This document shows positions 37,107 through 47,131 of a stretch of 64,000 bases of DNA, piece by piece. Each line of letters begins with the position of its first letter. Positions within the stretch are counted from its first letter, which is position 1. The translations under genes and the position numbers were made by a program. Below the pieces are notes generated by a model that worked only from the letters and a program-made list of their open reading frames with translations, searched no databases and had not been told where the DNA came from. The stretch covers positions 1-64,000 of the forward strand of contig CAVVCO010000022.1 in the NCBI GenBank assembly GCA_963746735.1, in the 5' to 3' direction. The DNA is from CAVSWT01 sp963746735 (GTDB lineage Bacteria; Bacteroidota; Ignavibacteria; Ignavibacteriales; Ignavibacteriaceae).

Positions 37107-38339
37107 ATGAAGTTTGAAAAATTCATATCCAAGCGGTATTTAGTTTCAAAACACAAAGTAAATTTTATTACTATCATTTCTTTGATTTCAATAATTGGAA
37201 TTACAATTGGCGTTGCTGCTTTAGTAGTTGTTATATCTGTTTTTAATGGATTCGGAAGCCTCGTCACTTCATACCTGGTAACTTTCGATCCGCATGTTAG
37301 AGTTGAATTTATTTCTGATGAAGGATACCTGCATGAAAAACAATTGCTGCAAACGCTGCATCAAATTAAAGATGTACAAGAAATAACTCCTTTCATTTCA
37401 GGTAAAGTAGTTGCTCAAAAAAGGAATGAAGTTCAAATTGTAAATTTAAAAGGAATTGAACAGGAATCCGGCGACAGTGTTTACCAAATTAGATCTAACA
37501 TGCTTTTCGGCCGCTATAATCTTTCTAAAAAAGGAAGCTTGCCTCAAGTTGTATTGGGCCTTCCTCTTGCTGATAAACTTGAATCTATTATTGGTGATAC
37601 GATAACAGTAATTTCACCTGTTGGAATTGAAAAAGCAATCACTCAGTTTAGTCTTCCATCCATGCAGAAATTTATAGTCAGCGGTGTATTTAATTCTAAT
37701 AATAACGAATATGATAATTCATATATCTTTGCATCAATAAATTATACCCAATCGCTTCTTGGATATAAGAATAAATATCAAGGATACGATATAAGGCTTA
37801 ATGATATTGACGAAGCATTTGAAGTTAAGAACCAATTACTGAAAAAATTAAATCCAAGTGATTTTAGCGTGAACACCTGGTATGATTTCAGAAAAGAGCT
37901 ATACTCTGTTATGCAGATTGAAAGATGGTCGGCTTTTATATTACTTTCATTAATCATTGCTGTTGCCACTTTTAATATTTTAGGATCACTTTCAATGTCT
38001 GTAATAGAAAAAAGAAGGGACATTGGAATTTTAAGATCTATGGGCACACAGGAAAAATCAATATTAAAAATATTTATGTTTGAAGGCTTGCTTATAGGAA
38101 TCATTGGAACTTTGGCCGGCTTAATTTTAGGTTACGGTATTTGTTTTATTCATCTGAAATTTAATATTTATCCACTTGATCCAACTCAATATAAAATCGA
38201 TTCGCTGCCTCTTCAATTAAGAATTTCCGATTTCTTTTTTATAACCGGTGTTTCAATGCTGCTATCATTTCTTGCTTCACTTTATCCTGCTCTAAAAGCA
38301 GCACGTGTTAATGTTTTAGAGGCAATTAAATGGGAATAG
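37107..38339 (+). CDS. LolC/LolE-type ABC transporter permease
   Basis: 410 residues, same architecture as its upstream partner: helix 1 IISLISIIGITIGVAALVVVISV, periplasmic domain with FDPHVRVEFIS and FIVSGVFNSNNNEYDNSY, then FILLSLIIAVATFNILGSL, the coupling segment EKRRDIGILRSMGTQEKSIL and a final helix ending ALKAARVNVLEAIKWE. It begins immediately after the stop of the first permease, so translation is coupled. Forms the membrane part of the lipoprotein-releasing complex with the ATPase at 38393. Confidence 0.92.
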   Translation: MKFEKFISKRYLVSKHKVNFITIISLISIIGITIGVAALVVVISVFNGFGSLVTSYLVTFDPHVRVEFISDEGYLHEKQLLQTLHQIKDVQEITPFISGKVVAQKRNEVQIVNLKGIEQESGDSVYQIRSNMLFGRYNLSKKGSLPQVVLGLPLADKLESIIGDTITVISPVGIEKAITQFSLPSMQKFIVSGVFNSNNNEYDNSYIFASINYTQSLLGYKNKYQGYDIRLNDIDEAFEVKNQLLKKLNPSDFSVNTWYDFRKELYSVMQIERWSAFILLSLIIAVATFNILGSLSMSVIEKRRDIGILRSMGTQEKSILKIFMFEGLLIGIIGTLAGLILGYGICFIHLKFNIYPLDPTQYKIDSLPLQLRISDFFFITGVSMLLSFLASLYPALKAARVNVLEAIKWE

Positions 38340-38392
38340 CGTCTGCAATGAACAATTATAAATGTAAAATTAACAATCTGTAGTTTTAAATT

Positions 38393-39070
38393 ATGTCCAC
38401 AATTCTTAAAGCTGAAAATTTAGTTAAGTCTTATCAGACTGATAAAAGAATAAAACTTGAAGTTTTAAAATCCGTATCAATTGAAATTGATAGTGAAAAA
38501 ATATCAGTCATAATAGGAGCGTCCGGTGCTGGAAAAAGTACTTTGCTTCATTTGATGGGAGGATTGGACCGGCCTGATAGCGGCGAAGTATATTTTAATT
38601 CTGAAAGTATTTTTAAATATTCCGATGACAGACTGGCTAAATTTAGAAATAAAAATATAGGATTTGTATTTCAGTTTCATCATCTTCTGCCTGAATTTAC
38701 TGCAATTGAAAATGTTTGCATTCCCCAAATGATTAATGGGATTTCCCTTGATGAGTCCCTAAAAAAATCTGAAGTATTATTGAATACTGTCGGATTAAAA
38801 GAAAGATTAGACCACAAGCCGGCAGAATTATCAGGTGGCGAGCAGCAACGCATTGCAGTAGCAAGGGCCCTAGCGAATGATCCTGCAATTATTTTTGCAG
38901 ATGAACCAACCGGGAATTTAGATTCGGCTAACAGCGAAGCACTGCATCAATTATTTATAGATTTGAGAGATAAATTGAAAATGACATTTGTGATTGTTAC
39001 ACATAATGCAGGGTTAGTAAAATTAGCTGATAAAGTTTTTGAAATGCGAGATGGAAAACTGCTTGAATAA
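38393..39070 (+). CDS. lolD: Lipoprotein-releasing ABC transporter ATPase
   Basis: 225 residues. Walker A GASGAGKSTLLH, Q-loop FVFQFHHLLPEF (the FQFHxLLxEF motif is typical of LolD), signature LSGGEQQRIAVARAL, Walker B AIIFADEPTGNLD and switch His VTHN. Belongs to the MacB/LolD group. It follows the two permeases by 53 nt and completes a lolC/E-lolC/E-lolD operon. Drives release of outer-membrane lipoproteins, of which this window encodes at least two candidates. Confidence 0.95.
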   Translation: MSTILKAENLVKSYQTDKRIKLEVLKSVSIEIDSEKISVIIGASGAGKSTLLHLMGGLDRPDSGEVYFNSESIFKYSDDRLAKFRNKNIGFVFQFHHLLPEFTAIENVCIPQMINGISLDESLKKSEVLLNTVGLKERLDHKPAELSGGEQQRIAVARALANDPAIIFADEPTGNLDSANSEALHQLFIDLRDKLKMTFVIVTHNAGLVKLADKVFEMRDGKLLE

Positions 39071-39146
39071 ATAAATGTAATTTGTCTTTTCATAAAATAT
39101 TTCTCTATTTGTTCTAAAAGACCATATTACTACCCATTCATTATTT

Positions 39147-40383
39147 CTAATTCAGAAACATTGAAGCAGAATTAATAAATGAAATATAACTTTTCTCAAT
39201 ATCATCTTTATATTTTGGAAGCAGTGGAAACGGAGTTTCGTGTGAATATGGATATTCGAAATCCATAACTTGTGATATAACTTTTGAGTCATTGTCTCCC
39301 ACCATAAATGTTTTATTTATTCCATCAACCGGCATAACATTATCTTTTGTTAATGAATAATTAAATATTTTTCCACTTAGTTCTTTTATTCTATCTTCTC
39401 TGAGTGATCTCAGTTTATCATAGTTTAAAAGTGACTTAAAATAGATACCTTCAGGAGTTTTTAAGTCAAAAAACTTATTTAGCCTTTCATCTATGGAGAT
39501 ATCTTTTTCAAAATTATAAACTAAAAATTGTCTAATGGAACTAAATGCTTCACTATCTAATATTGATTTTGAAACAGGATTCATAAAGTCAATTGTGGGG
39601 CCGCCGCAAAAAATAAATAATCTTGAGTCGGAAAATAGATTTTCTGAATTGCTCATTAAAATTATTTCAGATAAAAATGCTCCAATTGAATAACCGAAGA
39701 AATCAATACTCGCATCTTTTTCAATAAAAGGATGAATTCCGCTGCGAATTTCTTTAGTTAGATTAATAATGTCGTAAAAAGTTTGAAGTCCGCTGTAAAT
39801 AAACCTTTGTGGAACAAATTGAAGGCGTGTGCTAATAGCTGCATTTGCGAATGTTCCGCATGATACTTCTGGTAAAAGCCTTTTTCTTTCTTTTGATACT
39901 TCATTCATCAATCTGAAATTACCCCAGTCCTGTGGCGCTCTATTAATGTGAAAAGCATTTGGAAATAAAACAACCGCCTTGTCTGTATTTTTATAAAGCG
40001 AATATGCCCACGGCAAATATTTATCCCAAGTTCTTTCGTTCAATCCATGCAATAGAATAATAACTTCTTTCGACTTCTGATTACTCGAGTCTTTTAAGCA
40101 GAGAGTACTTAAAATATTTATTTTCATCAACGTTTTCATCAGGAACTTCAAGCATCTTAAATATATAATTATTTGAAAAATAATTTTTGGACAGGTAATA
40201 TTTAATTAACGCCTTAAAGAAGGTACTCAAAGATTGGTATTCATTTCCTCCGACAAAATTATTTAACCCATCAGAAACAAAATTAATGTTGTGAATTTTT
40301 GCATTCAGATTTGCAAGCTCAATTTCATTTTCGTTAAGATTGAAAGATTCTTTTAAATATTTATACAATTCGAAGTAATTCAC
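39147..40383 (-). CDS. DUF6051-like alpha/beta hydrolase, frameshifted
   Basis: About 411 residues after repair. A GTG at 40383 overlaps the stop of the MerR gene (GTGA). The first frame (MNYFELYKYLKESF...KYSLLKRLE) stops at 40081. The second continues KDSSNQKSKEVIILLHGLNERTWDKYLPWA with the oxyanion-type HG of alpha/beta hydrolases, AVVLFPNAFHINRAP, the nucleophile elbow FFGYSIGAFLSEI (G-Y-S-I-G) and VDGINKTFMVGDND. The break is explained by an extra base in the four-T run at 40092-40095 (four A in the gene). I recall this layout from Bacteroidota proteins classed as DUF6051. Substrate unknown; controlled with the double-MerR regulator. Confidence 0.72.
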
Positions 40384-41078
40384 TTTTCACCCCTCTTAAC
40401 ATTTTTGTTTTTTAAGCTTACAATTTCTTTTTTCTTTTTTTTCAGCAGTTCTTCCCATCGCGAAATACCCTCTTTCAACAAGTTCATTTTTGAAAATAAA
40501 TTTTCAATGGCTTTTGACATTTCATCAAGTTTAATATCAGTTTCTTCTTTTTTAAATGAATCAATTTTATTTTGAATTATCCAAAAATCACGAAAATAAT
40601 CAGATACAACTTTTATCTCTTCAAGTGTGTAACCAAACAATTGGAGATCTTGAATTAAATTACATAAGTAAACATAAGTTGCTGAATAAAGCCTGAAACC
40701 ACCGTCACTACGCATATCAGGCTCGATTATACCTTTATCTTCCCAATGCTTGATTGTTCTTGGGCTCACTCCAATTTTATCGGCAAGGTTTCCAACTGTT
40801 AGATAATTATCATTTTTCTTGTTTGTGATTTTATCAGGAGAAATTTGAGGCAGTCCAACTTTTTTAATAATCTTCTTGATGTTATTTAATTCGTATCCAA
40901 GTTCAAGAAATTTTCTGATATGAATTCCTTTGTCAAATTCTATGTTTGAATAATAAGGTATGTTTTCGTCTGATACTCCGGATTGTTCAATTAAACCGAT
41001 ATTTTCCCATTCAATAAGTTGTTTTTTTGAAATATTTAGTTTTGTGAGAAGTTCGTCTTGTAAGAAAATGTTTTTCAA
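40380..41078 (-). CDS. Double-MerR-domain transcriptional regulator
   Basis: 232 residues from a TTG at 41078; in-frame stop upstream and AAGG 7 nt before the TTG. Two MerR-like winged helices: residues 9-70 (LNISKKQLIEWENIGLIEQ...) and 90-155 (LTVGNLADKIGVSPRTIKHWEDKGIIEP with GGFRLYS and GYTLEEIK). A C-terminal coiled coil (DEMSKAIENLFSKMNLLKEGI) should mediate dimerisation. No metal-binding Cys. An inverted repeat right before the start codon is the likely autoregulatory site. It overlaps the hydrolase gene by 4 nt (GTGA). Confidence 0.88.
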   Translation of the reverse strand: MKNIFLQDELLTKLNISKKQLIEWENIGLIEQSGVSDENIPYYSNIEFDKGIHIRKFLELGYELNNIKKIIKKVGLPQISPDKITNKKNDNYLTVGNLADKIGVSPRTIKHWEDKGIIEPDMRSDGGFRLYSATYVYLCNLIQDLQLFGYTLEEIKVVSDYFRDFWIIQNKIDSFKKEETDIKLDEMSKAIENLFSKMNLLKEGISRWEELLKKKKKEIVSLKNKNVKRGEK

Positions 41079-41080
41079 TT

Positions 41081-41126
41081 CTATACCTTAACGTATGTTA
41101 TAATAAAAGTGTACGTTTACGTATAG
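41081..41126. promoter_or_regulatory. Inverted-repeat operator before the MerR gene
   Basis: Arms CTATACCTTAACGTA (41081-41095) and TACGTTTACGTATAG (41112-41126) match at 13 of 15 positions with a 16-bp spacer containing a TATAAC-like -10 on the minus strand. The promoter-distal arm ends 2 bp from the TTG start and includes its ribosome binding site, so binding could affect both polymerase and ribosome access. Confidence 0.65.
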
Positions 41127-41180
41127 AAATATATTAAAAGGGGATTCGATATTCAAATCCTCGTAAAGAGAGGTTATTTA

Positions 41181-41215
41181 AATGTGAGACTCACCTTTAA
41201 GGTGAACTTCACATT
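41181..41215 (-). terminator. Terminator-like palindrome, TCACCTT/AAGGTGA family, 3' of pepA
   Basis: Inner stem TCACCTT-T-AAGGTGA (41191-41205) and outer AATGTGA/TCACATT with mismatches between, close to the stop of pepA. Shares its core with the palindrome at 61208-61240. Confidence 0.65.
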
Positions 41216-41225
41216 TTTATTTGAA

Positions 41226-42728
41226 TTATTTCAGATTAGATAGAAACTCAAACAAAAGCCTAACCCCAAAAGGATTCATGTAAGTCTTCGTATAGTTCTT
41301 TAGACTATATGAACCTGTAGGACCGGCAATATCGATGTGCGCCCATTTAATTTTTTTATCAACAAAGTTTTCCAGGAATTTTGCGGCGCTTATTGCACTT
41401 CCCCATCTTGAACCTTCGTTAGTTACATCTGCTACATCACTTTTAATTAAAGTGCTGTAATCATCCCACATAGGCATTGCCCAAACTCTGTCATAGGTTT
41501 TCTGGCCAGCTTTGAATAAATCATTTGCAAGCTTATCATCTTTTGTAAAGACACCGCCTACAAACTCTCCCAGAGCAACCACGCAAGCACCTGTTAAAGT
41601 TGCAAGATCAATTATAATGTCAGGTTTAAGTTTGGAAGCATAATCTAAACCATCTGCAAGAATCATTCTTCCTTCTGCATCCGTATGTTCAACTTCAATA
41701 GTTTTACCTGAAGCTGTTTTCACAATGTCCCCGGGGCGCATAGCAGAACCAGAAACCATGTTTTCAGCTGAAGGAATTATACCTAAGATCTTTACTGGAA
41801 GATTTAATTTAGCAGCTACGAGTATTGTGCCGGCAACAACTGCAGCTCCCGACATATCAGCCTTCATTTCTCCCATTTTAGCAGCAGGCTTTATTGAGAT
41901 TCCACCTGCATCAAATGTGACACCTTTTCCCACCAATGCAACGGTTCTAATTTTTTTGCTTTTAATTTTTGGCGAATACTCTAAAGTTATAAATCTTGGG
42001 AGATTGCTGCTTCCCATTCCAACTGCAAGTAATCCTCCCATTTTTCTTTTTTTAATTTCTTTTTCATTAAATATTTTTACTTTAACTCCAGCATCTGTTA
42101 ATGCTTTTAAGATTTTTTGAGATAATATTTCAGGTGTTAAATTAACAGCAGGCTCGTTTTGCAAATTACGCGTAAAGTTTGCTCCCGACATTAGGATTAA
42201 ACCGGTATTTAAAGCCGATTTTAAAAGTTTTTCATTATCAGCATATAAAAAGACATCAAGTTCTTTTAATTCTTTTCTGTCGGATTTATAAATATCAAAT
42301 TTATAATTACCGAATATTATCCCTTCCACAAAAGTCTGATAATAGTATTCTTCGCTTTCAAAACATTTTTTTACTGCTTCATACTTTGGTATAAAAATAT
42401 GCAGACTTTTCAGTTCTTCATTTTCTATTTGCTGAATTAATCCAGCTAATTGATTCCTAAAGTAATCTATGTTAAATTGTTCATTTAACTTGAGTTTATA
42501 GATGATCACTTCGTCCGGTTTCCCGCTGGGTTTTGAAACTCTAATTTCACTACCGTCTTTAGAAAGAAAATTTCTTCTTTGTAATTCAGACAGCTTAATA
42601 TTAAAAACCTTTTCAAGATTCTTGAAGCTCGTTTCTAATTTCTTTTCGTCAATTAAATATCTAATACTGATAGATAAATTTTTATAGCTTATTTTCTTAC
42701 CACCAGATTTAATATTCAGTTTAAACAT
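41226..42728 (-). CDS. pepA: Leucyl aminopeptidase (M17 family)
   Basis: 500 residues. C-terminal catalytic domain: VGKGVTFDAGGISIKPAAKMGEMKADMSG-type metal motif, NTDAEGR variant VEHTDAEGRMILADGL, LATLTGACVVALG and SRWGSAISAAKFLENF. Lys, Asp and Glu ligands of the two-zinc site are in place. N-terminal macro-like domain is divergent, as usual. Cytosolic hexamer that removes N-terminal residues from peptides. It follows nrnA by 9 nt on the same strand. Confidence 0.94.
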   Translation of the reverse strand: MFKLNIKSGGKKISYKNLSISIRYLIDEKKLETSFKNLEKVFNIKLSELQRRNFLSKDGSEIRVSKPSGKPDEVIIYKLKLNEQFNIDYFRNQLAGLIQQIENEELKSLHIFIPKYEAVKKCFESEEYYYQTFVEGIIFGNYKFDIYKSDRKELKELDVFLYADNEKLLKSALNTGLILMSGANFTRNLQNEPAVNLTPEILSQKILKALTDAGVKVKIFNEKEIKKRKMGGLLAVGMGSSNLPRFITLEYSPKIKSKKIRTVALVGKGVTFDAGGISIKPAAKMGEMKADMSGAAVVAGTILVAAKLNLPVKILGIIPSAENMVSGSAMRPGDIVKTASGKTIEVEHTDAEGRMILADGLDYASKLKPDIIIDLATLTGACVVALGEFVGGVFTKDDKLANDLFKAGQKTYDRVWAMPMWDDYSTLIKSDVADVTNEGSRWGSAISAAKFLENFVDKKIKWAHIDIAGPTGSYSLKNYTKTYMNPFGVRLLFEFLSNLK

Positions 42729-42737
42729 TTTATTTTC

Positions 42738-43739
42738 CTATAAATTTTTATATTTAGCTAGATATTCATCTGCCTTTACCAAAATTTCGTCCTTGAAATC
42801 GATTAATTTTTTATTGAAGAATCTTGCTCCCGAAGCGTTAATATGCCCTCCTCCTCCAAACTCTCCAGCTAGTTTATTCACGGGAATATTTCCTTTTGAC
42901 CGAAAGCTGACTTTGAAACCATTCTTTAATTCAATAAAAAGAATGCCGATTTTCACATTCATCACTGCAAGACAAAAATTTACAAAGCCATCTGTATCAG
43001 ATTCCAATGCACCGGTAATTTCAAACATTTCTCTAGGCAGCATCATGTAAGATATTTCCTTTGAATCACCGAACAATTGCATAGAATCCAATGCTTTGCC
43101 TAAAAGCTTTACTTTGCTGAAATGACTTTGATCATAAACGGAATCGAATATATTTCCAGGAACTATCCCAAGTTTAATTAACTCAGCAGCAATATAATGC
43201 AGTCCAGGTGTAGTTCTTTCAAACCTGAAAGAGCCAGTATCCGTCATAATTGCGGCATAAATTGGTTCTGCAATTTCATAATTTAGTTTTGCTACACTTG
43301 TTTCTTTTATTAGATCATAAATAATTTGTCCCGTAGCACTATATTTATCATCTACAAAAATATGGTCAAAGGTATTTTCAGGATCTTGATGATGATCAAT
43401 ACATATTTTCAATTTATCAGATTGTGAAAAAGCTTCTGCCATTCTAACTATTCTATCTGCGCGATTTAAATCAAGAGCAACTATAACATCAAATTCATTG
43501 AAAATATTTTTATGCTTTTCTTCATCAAAACTTTCTATAATGCTAGACTTATCAAGAAAAACTAAATTATATGGAGTTTCACTGGTATTAACAATTTTAA
43601 TTTCTTTATTTAATTGTTTGAGAACCTGGTATAAAGCAATCTCTGAACCAATTGCATCCGCATCTGGATTAACATGGGTTGTCAGCAGAAATGAATTATA
43701 TTTTTGCAGAATATCTTTTAATAAATTGAAATCAATCAT
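42738..43739 (-). CDS. nrnA: DHH/DHHA1 phosphoesterase, NrnA-type oligoribonuclease / pAp phosphatase
   Basis: 333 residues. THVNPDADAIGSEIAL is DHH motif I, VALDLNRADR motif II, CIDHHQDP the DHH motif, AAIMTDTGSFRF motif IV and GGGGHINASGAR the DHHA1 substrate loop. Nano-RNases of this type degrade 2- to 5-nt RNAs and 3'-phosphoadenosine 5'-phosphate; some instead cleave cyclic dinucleotides. First gene of the nrnA-pepA unit. Confidence 0.9.
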   Translation of the reverse strand: MIDFNLLKDILQKYNSFLLTTHVNPDADAIGSEIALYQVLKQLNKEIKIVNTSETPYNLVFLDKSSIIESFDEEKHKNIFNEFDVIVALDLNRADRIVRMAEAFSQSDKLKICIDHHQDPENTFDHIFVDDKYSATGQIIYDLIKETSVAKLNYEIAEPIYAAIMTDTGSFRFERTTPGLHYIAAELIKLGIVPGNIFDSVYDQSHFSKVKLLGKALDSMQLFGDSKEISYMMLPREMFEITGALESDTDGFVNFCLAVMNVKIGILFIELKNGFKVSFRSKGNIPVNKLAGEFGGGGHINASGARFFNKKLIDFKDEILVKADEYLAKYKNL

Positions 43740-43765
43740 AATAATAAATTAGTATAAATAGAAAA

Positions 43766-43785
43766 GGGCTCGATATGTCAAGCCC
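43766..43785 (-). terminator. Terminator of korA-korB copy 1
   Basis: GGGCT/AGCCC stem with a 10-nt loop, then TTTTC on the minus strand, about 75 nt beyond the korB stop. Confidence 0.65.
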
Positions 43786-43859
43786 CGAATTAAGTTAAAT
43801 ATAAAGATATAGAATTATTTAGAGGATTGGAAAATTTATTTAACAAGATATTTAACGAT

Positions 43860-44903
43860 CTAATTTACATCCCAAACATTCCCACTGAATAATATTTTTC
43901 TTAAGTCTCCATCTCCTTTTGTCTTCTTAATATTATCCATTTGCTCATGAAAATCACCATCATAAGTTGATTTTATTTCCTGCTTAAATATTCCAATTGG
44001 AGTTGGGAATCCTTCCATCTCAGTCAGCTTGGAAAGAATATGTGAACGAGCAGAAGCTTTGTCAAATTCATCATGAACCCAAACATCGCTGATAGAAAAT
44101 TTTCCATTGGAAATATCAATCACTTCAGGAGTTAATCCATTCAGTCTTATTCCTTTATCACTGTTTTTTCCAAATATCATAGGCTTTTCATGTTCAAGAA
44201 CTAAAACATTATCTGCTTTTGTTTCTTTATCAGTCAATATTTCAAAAGCACCGTCATTGAAAATATTACAGTTCTGAAATACTTCAATGAAAGCCGTTCC
44301 CTTATGTTCTGCAGCTCTTTTTATCATTTGTTGAAGATGTTTTGGATCCCTATCCATAGACCTTGCAACAAATGTTGCTTCAGCACCAAGTGCCAAACTT
44401 ATTGGATTAAACGGAAAATCAATACTTCCAAAGGGAGTGCTTTTTGTCTTTTTCCCTTTCTCAGAAGTTGGTGAGTACTGGCCTTTTGTTAAACCATAAA
44501 TTCTATTATTGAAAAGTAATATTTTTATATCAACATTTCTTCTGCATACATGTATAAAATGATTTCCTCCTATACTTAAAAGATCACCATCACCGCTGGC
44601 AACCCAAACAGAAAGATCAGGACGGTTAACTTTTACACCGGTTGCAATTGCTGCTGCACGTCCGTGAATGCCGTGCATTCCATAAGTTTCCATATAATAT
44701 GGAAATCGTGCAGCACAGCCAATTCCAGAAACCCAAACAAAATTTTCTTTCTTGATTCCAAGGTCTGGAGAAATTCTTTGCATCTGTGCAAGAATAGAAT
44801 AGTCACCACAGCCAGGACACCATCTTACATCTTGTGATGATGAAAAATCTTTTGCTGTGTATTTAATATCTCCGTTTGCTGGTTTGATAATATTCTCAGG
44901 CAT
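43860..44903 (-). CDS. korB: 2-oxoacid:ferredoxin oxidoreductase beta subunit, copy 1
   Basis: 347 residues. VRWCPGCGDYSILAQMQR carries the CxxC of the Fe4S4 site; SGIGCAARFPYY the third Cys; SGDGDLLSIGGNHFIH the thiamine diphosphate GDG motif; NNRIYGLTKGQYSPTS the substrate lid typical of KorB. ATG overlaps the korA stop (TAATG), with AGGAGG upstream. Catalyses CoA-dependent 2-oxoacid oxidation with ferredoxin, usually 2-oxoglutarate; reversible in reductive TCA organisms. Closely similar to the copy at 51543. Confidence 0.93.
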   Translation of the reverse strand: MPENIIKPANGDIKYTAKDFSSSQDVRWCPGCGDYSILAQMQRISPDLGIKKENFVWVSGIGCAARFPYYMETYGMHGIHGRAAAIATGVKVNRPDLSVWVASGDGDLLSIGGNHFIHVCRRNVDIKILLFNNRIYGLTKGQYSPTSEKGKKTKSTPFGSIDFPFNPISLALGAEATFVARSMDRDPKHLQQMIKRAAEHKGTAFIEVFQNCNIFNDGAFEILTDKETKADNVLVLEHEKPMIFGKNSDKGIRLNGLTPEVIDISNGKFSISDVWVHDEFDKASARSHILSKLTEMEGFPTPIGIFKQEIKSTYDGDFHEQMDNIKKTKGDGDLRKILFSGNVWDVN

Positions 44904-46751
44904 TATAAATTCCCTCCTAACATTGATTCTATTTTTGTTTCAATTTCTGAAGATTTAAATGGAAGTCCTTGAATTTTATTGTATTGTTCAACTTTAATAT
45001 TGAATTGACTTGCTAACACTTTTGACAATTGCCCCATATTCAATTCAGGGCAAAGTATTTTTTTATAACGATGTAAAATTTCTGAAGTATTTTTGGGAAA
45101 CGGATTTAAATATCTAAAATGAATTTGAGCAGCTTTCTTTCCTTTTTTTCTTATTCTGTTAACAGCTTCTGTAATTGAACCAAAAGTTCCTCCCCATCCA
45201 ACTACCAAGAAGATCTGCATCTTCATCGCCATAAATTTTTAATAAAGGAATGTCATGAACAATATTTTTTACTTTTTCTTCTCTAAGCCTTACCATGAAC
45301 TCATGATTTTGCGGATCATAACTAACTTCTCCAGTAATATTAGCTTTTTCCAATCCGCCGAGTCTATGTTCAAGTCCAGGAGTTCCAGGCAAAACCCATG
45401 GGCGTGATAAATTTTCATCTCTCAAGTATGGCTGAAATCCTTCTTTCTCTGTTCTGAATTTTACTTCAATTTCAGGAATTGAATCAGGCTCAGGAATTTT
45501 CCATGGTTCCGATCCATTAGCAATATAACCATCGGATAAATACATAACAGGCACCATATATTTAGTCGCAATTCTTGAAGCTTCCAGAGCCATTTGAAAA
45601 CAATCAGCCGGAGTTGAAGGAGCAACAACTGCAACAGGAGCTTCACCGTTTCTTCCGTAAAAAGCTTGTAGAAGATCCGATTGTTCAGTTTTAGTCGGAA
45701 GCCCTGTGCTTGGCCCGCCTCTTTGAACATCAATTATAACTAAAGGTAATTCGGTCATCACCGCTAGTCCGATAGCTTCTGTTTTTAACGCAACACCAGG
45801 TCCGCTAGTAGTGGTAATGGCAAGTGCACCGGAAAATGCTGCCCCAATTGCTGCAGTTACTGCAGCAATTTCATCTTCTGCTTGAAATGTTCTAACGCCA
45901 AAATTTTTATGCTTGCTTAATTCATGAAGTATATCAGAAGCTGGAGTTATTGGGTATGAACCAAGAAACAAAGGTAGTCCGCTTTTAACTGAAGCAGCAA
46001 CAAAACCCAAAGCCACTGCCTCATTTCCTGAAATATTTCTATACGTTCCCTTTTCTAATTTAGCCGGTTCAACGTGATATCTTACTGTGAATAATTCAGT
46101 ATTCTCCCCAAAATAATAACCGGATTTTAAAGCTTTTTCATTTGCTTTTGCAATTAGTTCGTTACTTTTAAATTTTACTTTAATCCATTCAAGTGTTGGT
46201 TCAATAGGACGGCTGTACAACCAATACATCATTCCAAGAGCAAAAAAGTTTTTACAGCGTGCAATTTCTTTTGCTCCAAGTCCGCTGTCTTCCAAAGCTA
46301 TAGCAGTTAATTTGCTAAGGGGAACTTGTACAACATTAAAACCTTCAAGAGTTCCATCCTCTAAAGGATTACTATCATAATGTGCAAGCCTAAAGTTTTT
46401 TGAATCGAATGCATTTTCATTTATAATAATTATTGCATCAGGTTTTAATGCATTTAAATTTACTTTCAACGCAGCCGGATTCATTGCAACTAAAACGTCA
46501 GGTGCATCGCCTGGAGTGTGAATATCATCGCTGCTGAAATGCAATTGAAATCCGCTAACACCATAAGTTGTTCCAATGGGTGCACGGATTTCAGCCGGGT
46601 AATCCGGTAAGGTGCTGAGATCATTACCAACTAATGCAGTTGTGTTTGTAAATTGAGAACCGGTTAATTGCATGCCATCGCCTGAATCTCCGGCAAACCG
46701 AACAATAACATCAGTTAAATCAACTGTTTCTTTTGTCATTTTTTTATCCAA
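44903..46751 (-). CDS. korA: 2-oxoacid:ferredoxin oxidoreductase alpha subunit (gamma-alpha fusion), copy 1, frameshifted
   Basis: About 615 residues after repair, against 613 in the intact copy at 52577. N-terminal gamma domain (VRFAGDSGDGMQLTGSQF), then alpha pyrimidine domain (GSYPITPASDILHELS, FQAEDEIAAVTAAIGAA, TTTSGPGVALKTEAIGL, RGGPSTGLPTKTEQSDLL). The first frame ends DEDADLLGSWMG; the second supplies VVGWGGTFGSITEAV. The paralogue has DLLVLGWGGTYG, so one surplus base lies within 45205-45215. Unlike most breaks here, this is not in a four-base homopolymer. Could be a sequence error or loss of a redundant copy. Confidence 0.88.
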
Positions 46752-47131
46752 TTTATTTTAGAATGAAGACACTAAATACATCTCTCTGAGAAAAATAATT
46801 TCCATAATCGAACTTTATGTAGGAAAAATAAAAATTGTATATTACAATAAATTATATTATAAAAATTATTTTTCTTATTCAATTGAAAATAGAGTATTAA
46901 TCTTAGCTTGATATTTTATTTTTATCTAAAATAATTTTAGTGAGGTATATATAAGATCATTTTTAAGTTATGATGTAATTCACATAATATTAAAAATATT
47001 TTTTTAGTTAATTTGTTCTATTGTATATTCTATTCATGTTTCTAACCTTATATTAAAAATCAGAAAAAACTTATAAACTAATATTCGCGTTCACTTTATA
47101 TTTTCATTTATCATTCTTGAAAGGAGTAATG
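46752..47131. other. Divergent intergenic region
   Basis: 380 bases between korA copy 1 and the LamG protein gene, very AT-rich. It must contain both promoters. No RNA gene or repeat recognised. AAGGAG at its right end is the ribosome binding site of the next gene. Confidence 0.5.

Noticed and set aside
45205..45215. Programmed frameshift in korA copy 1
   Set aside because: No slippery heptamer or stimulatory structure, and the intact paralogue reads straight through.
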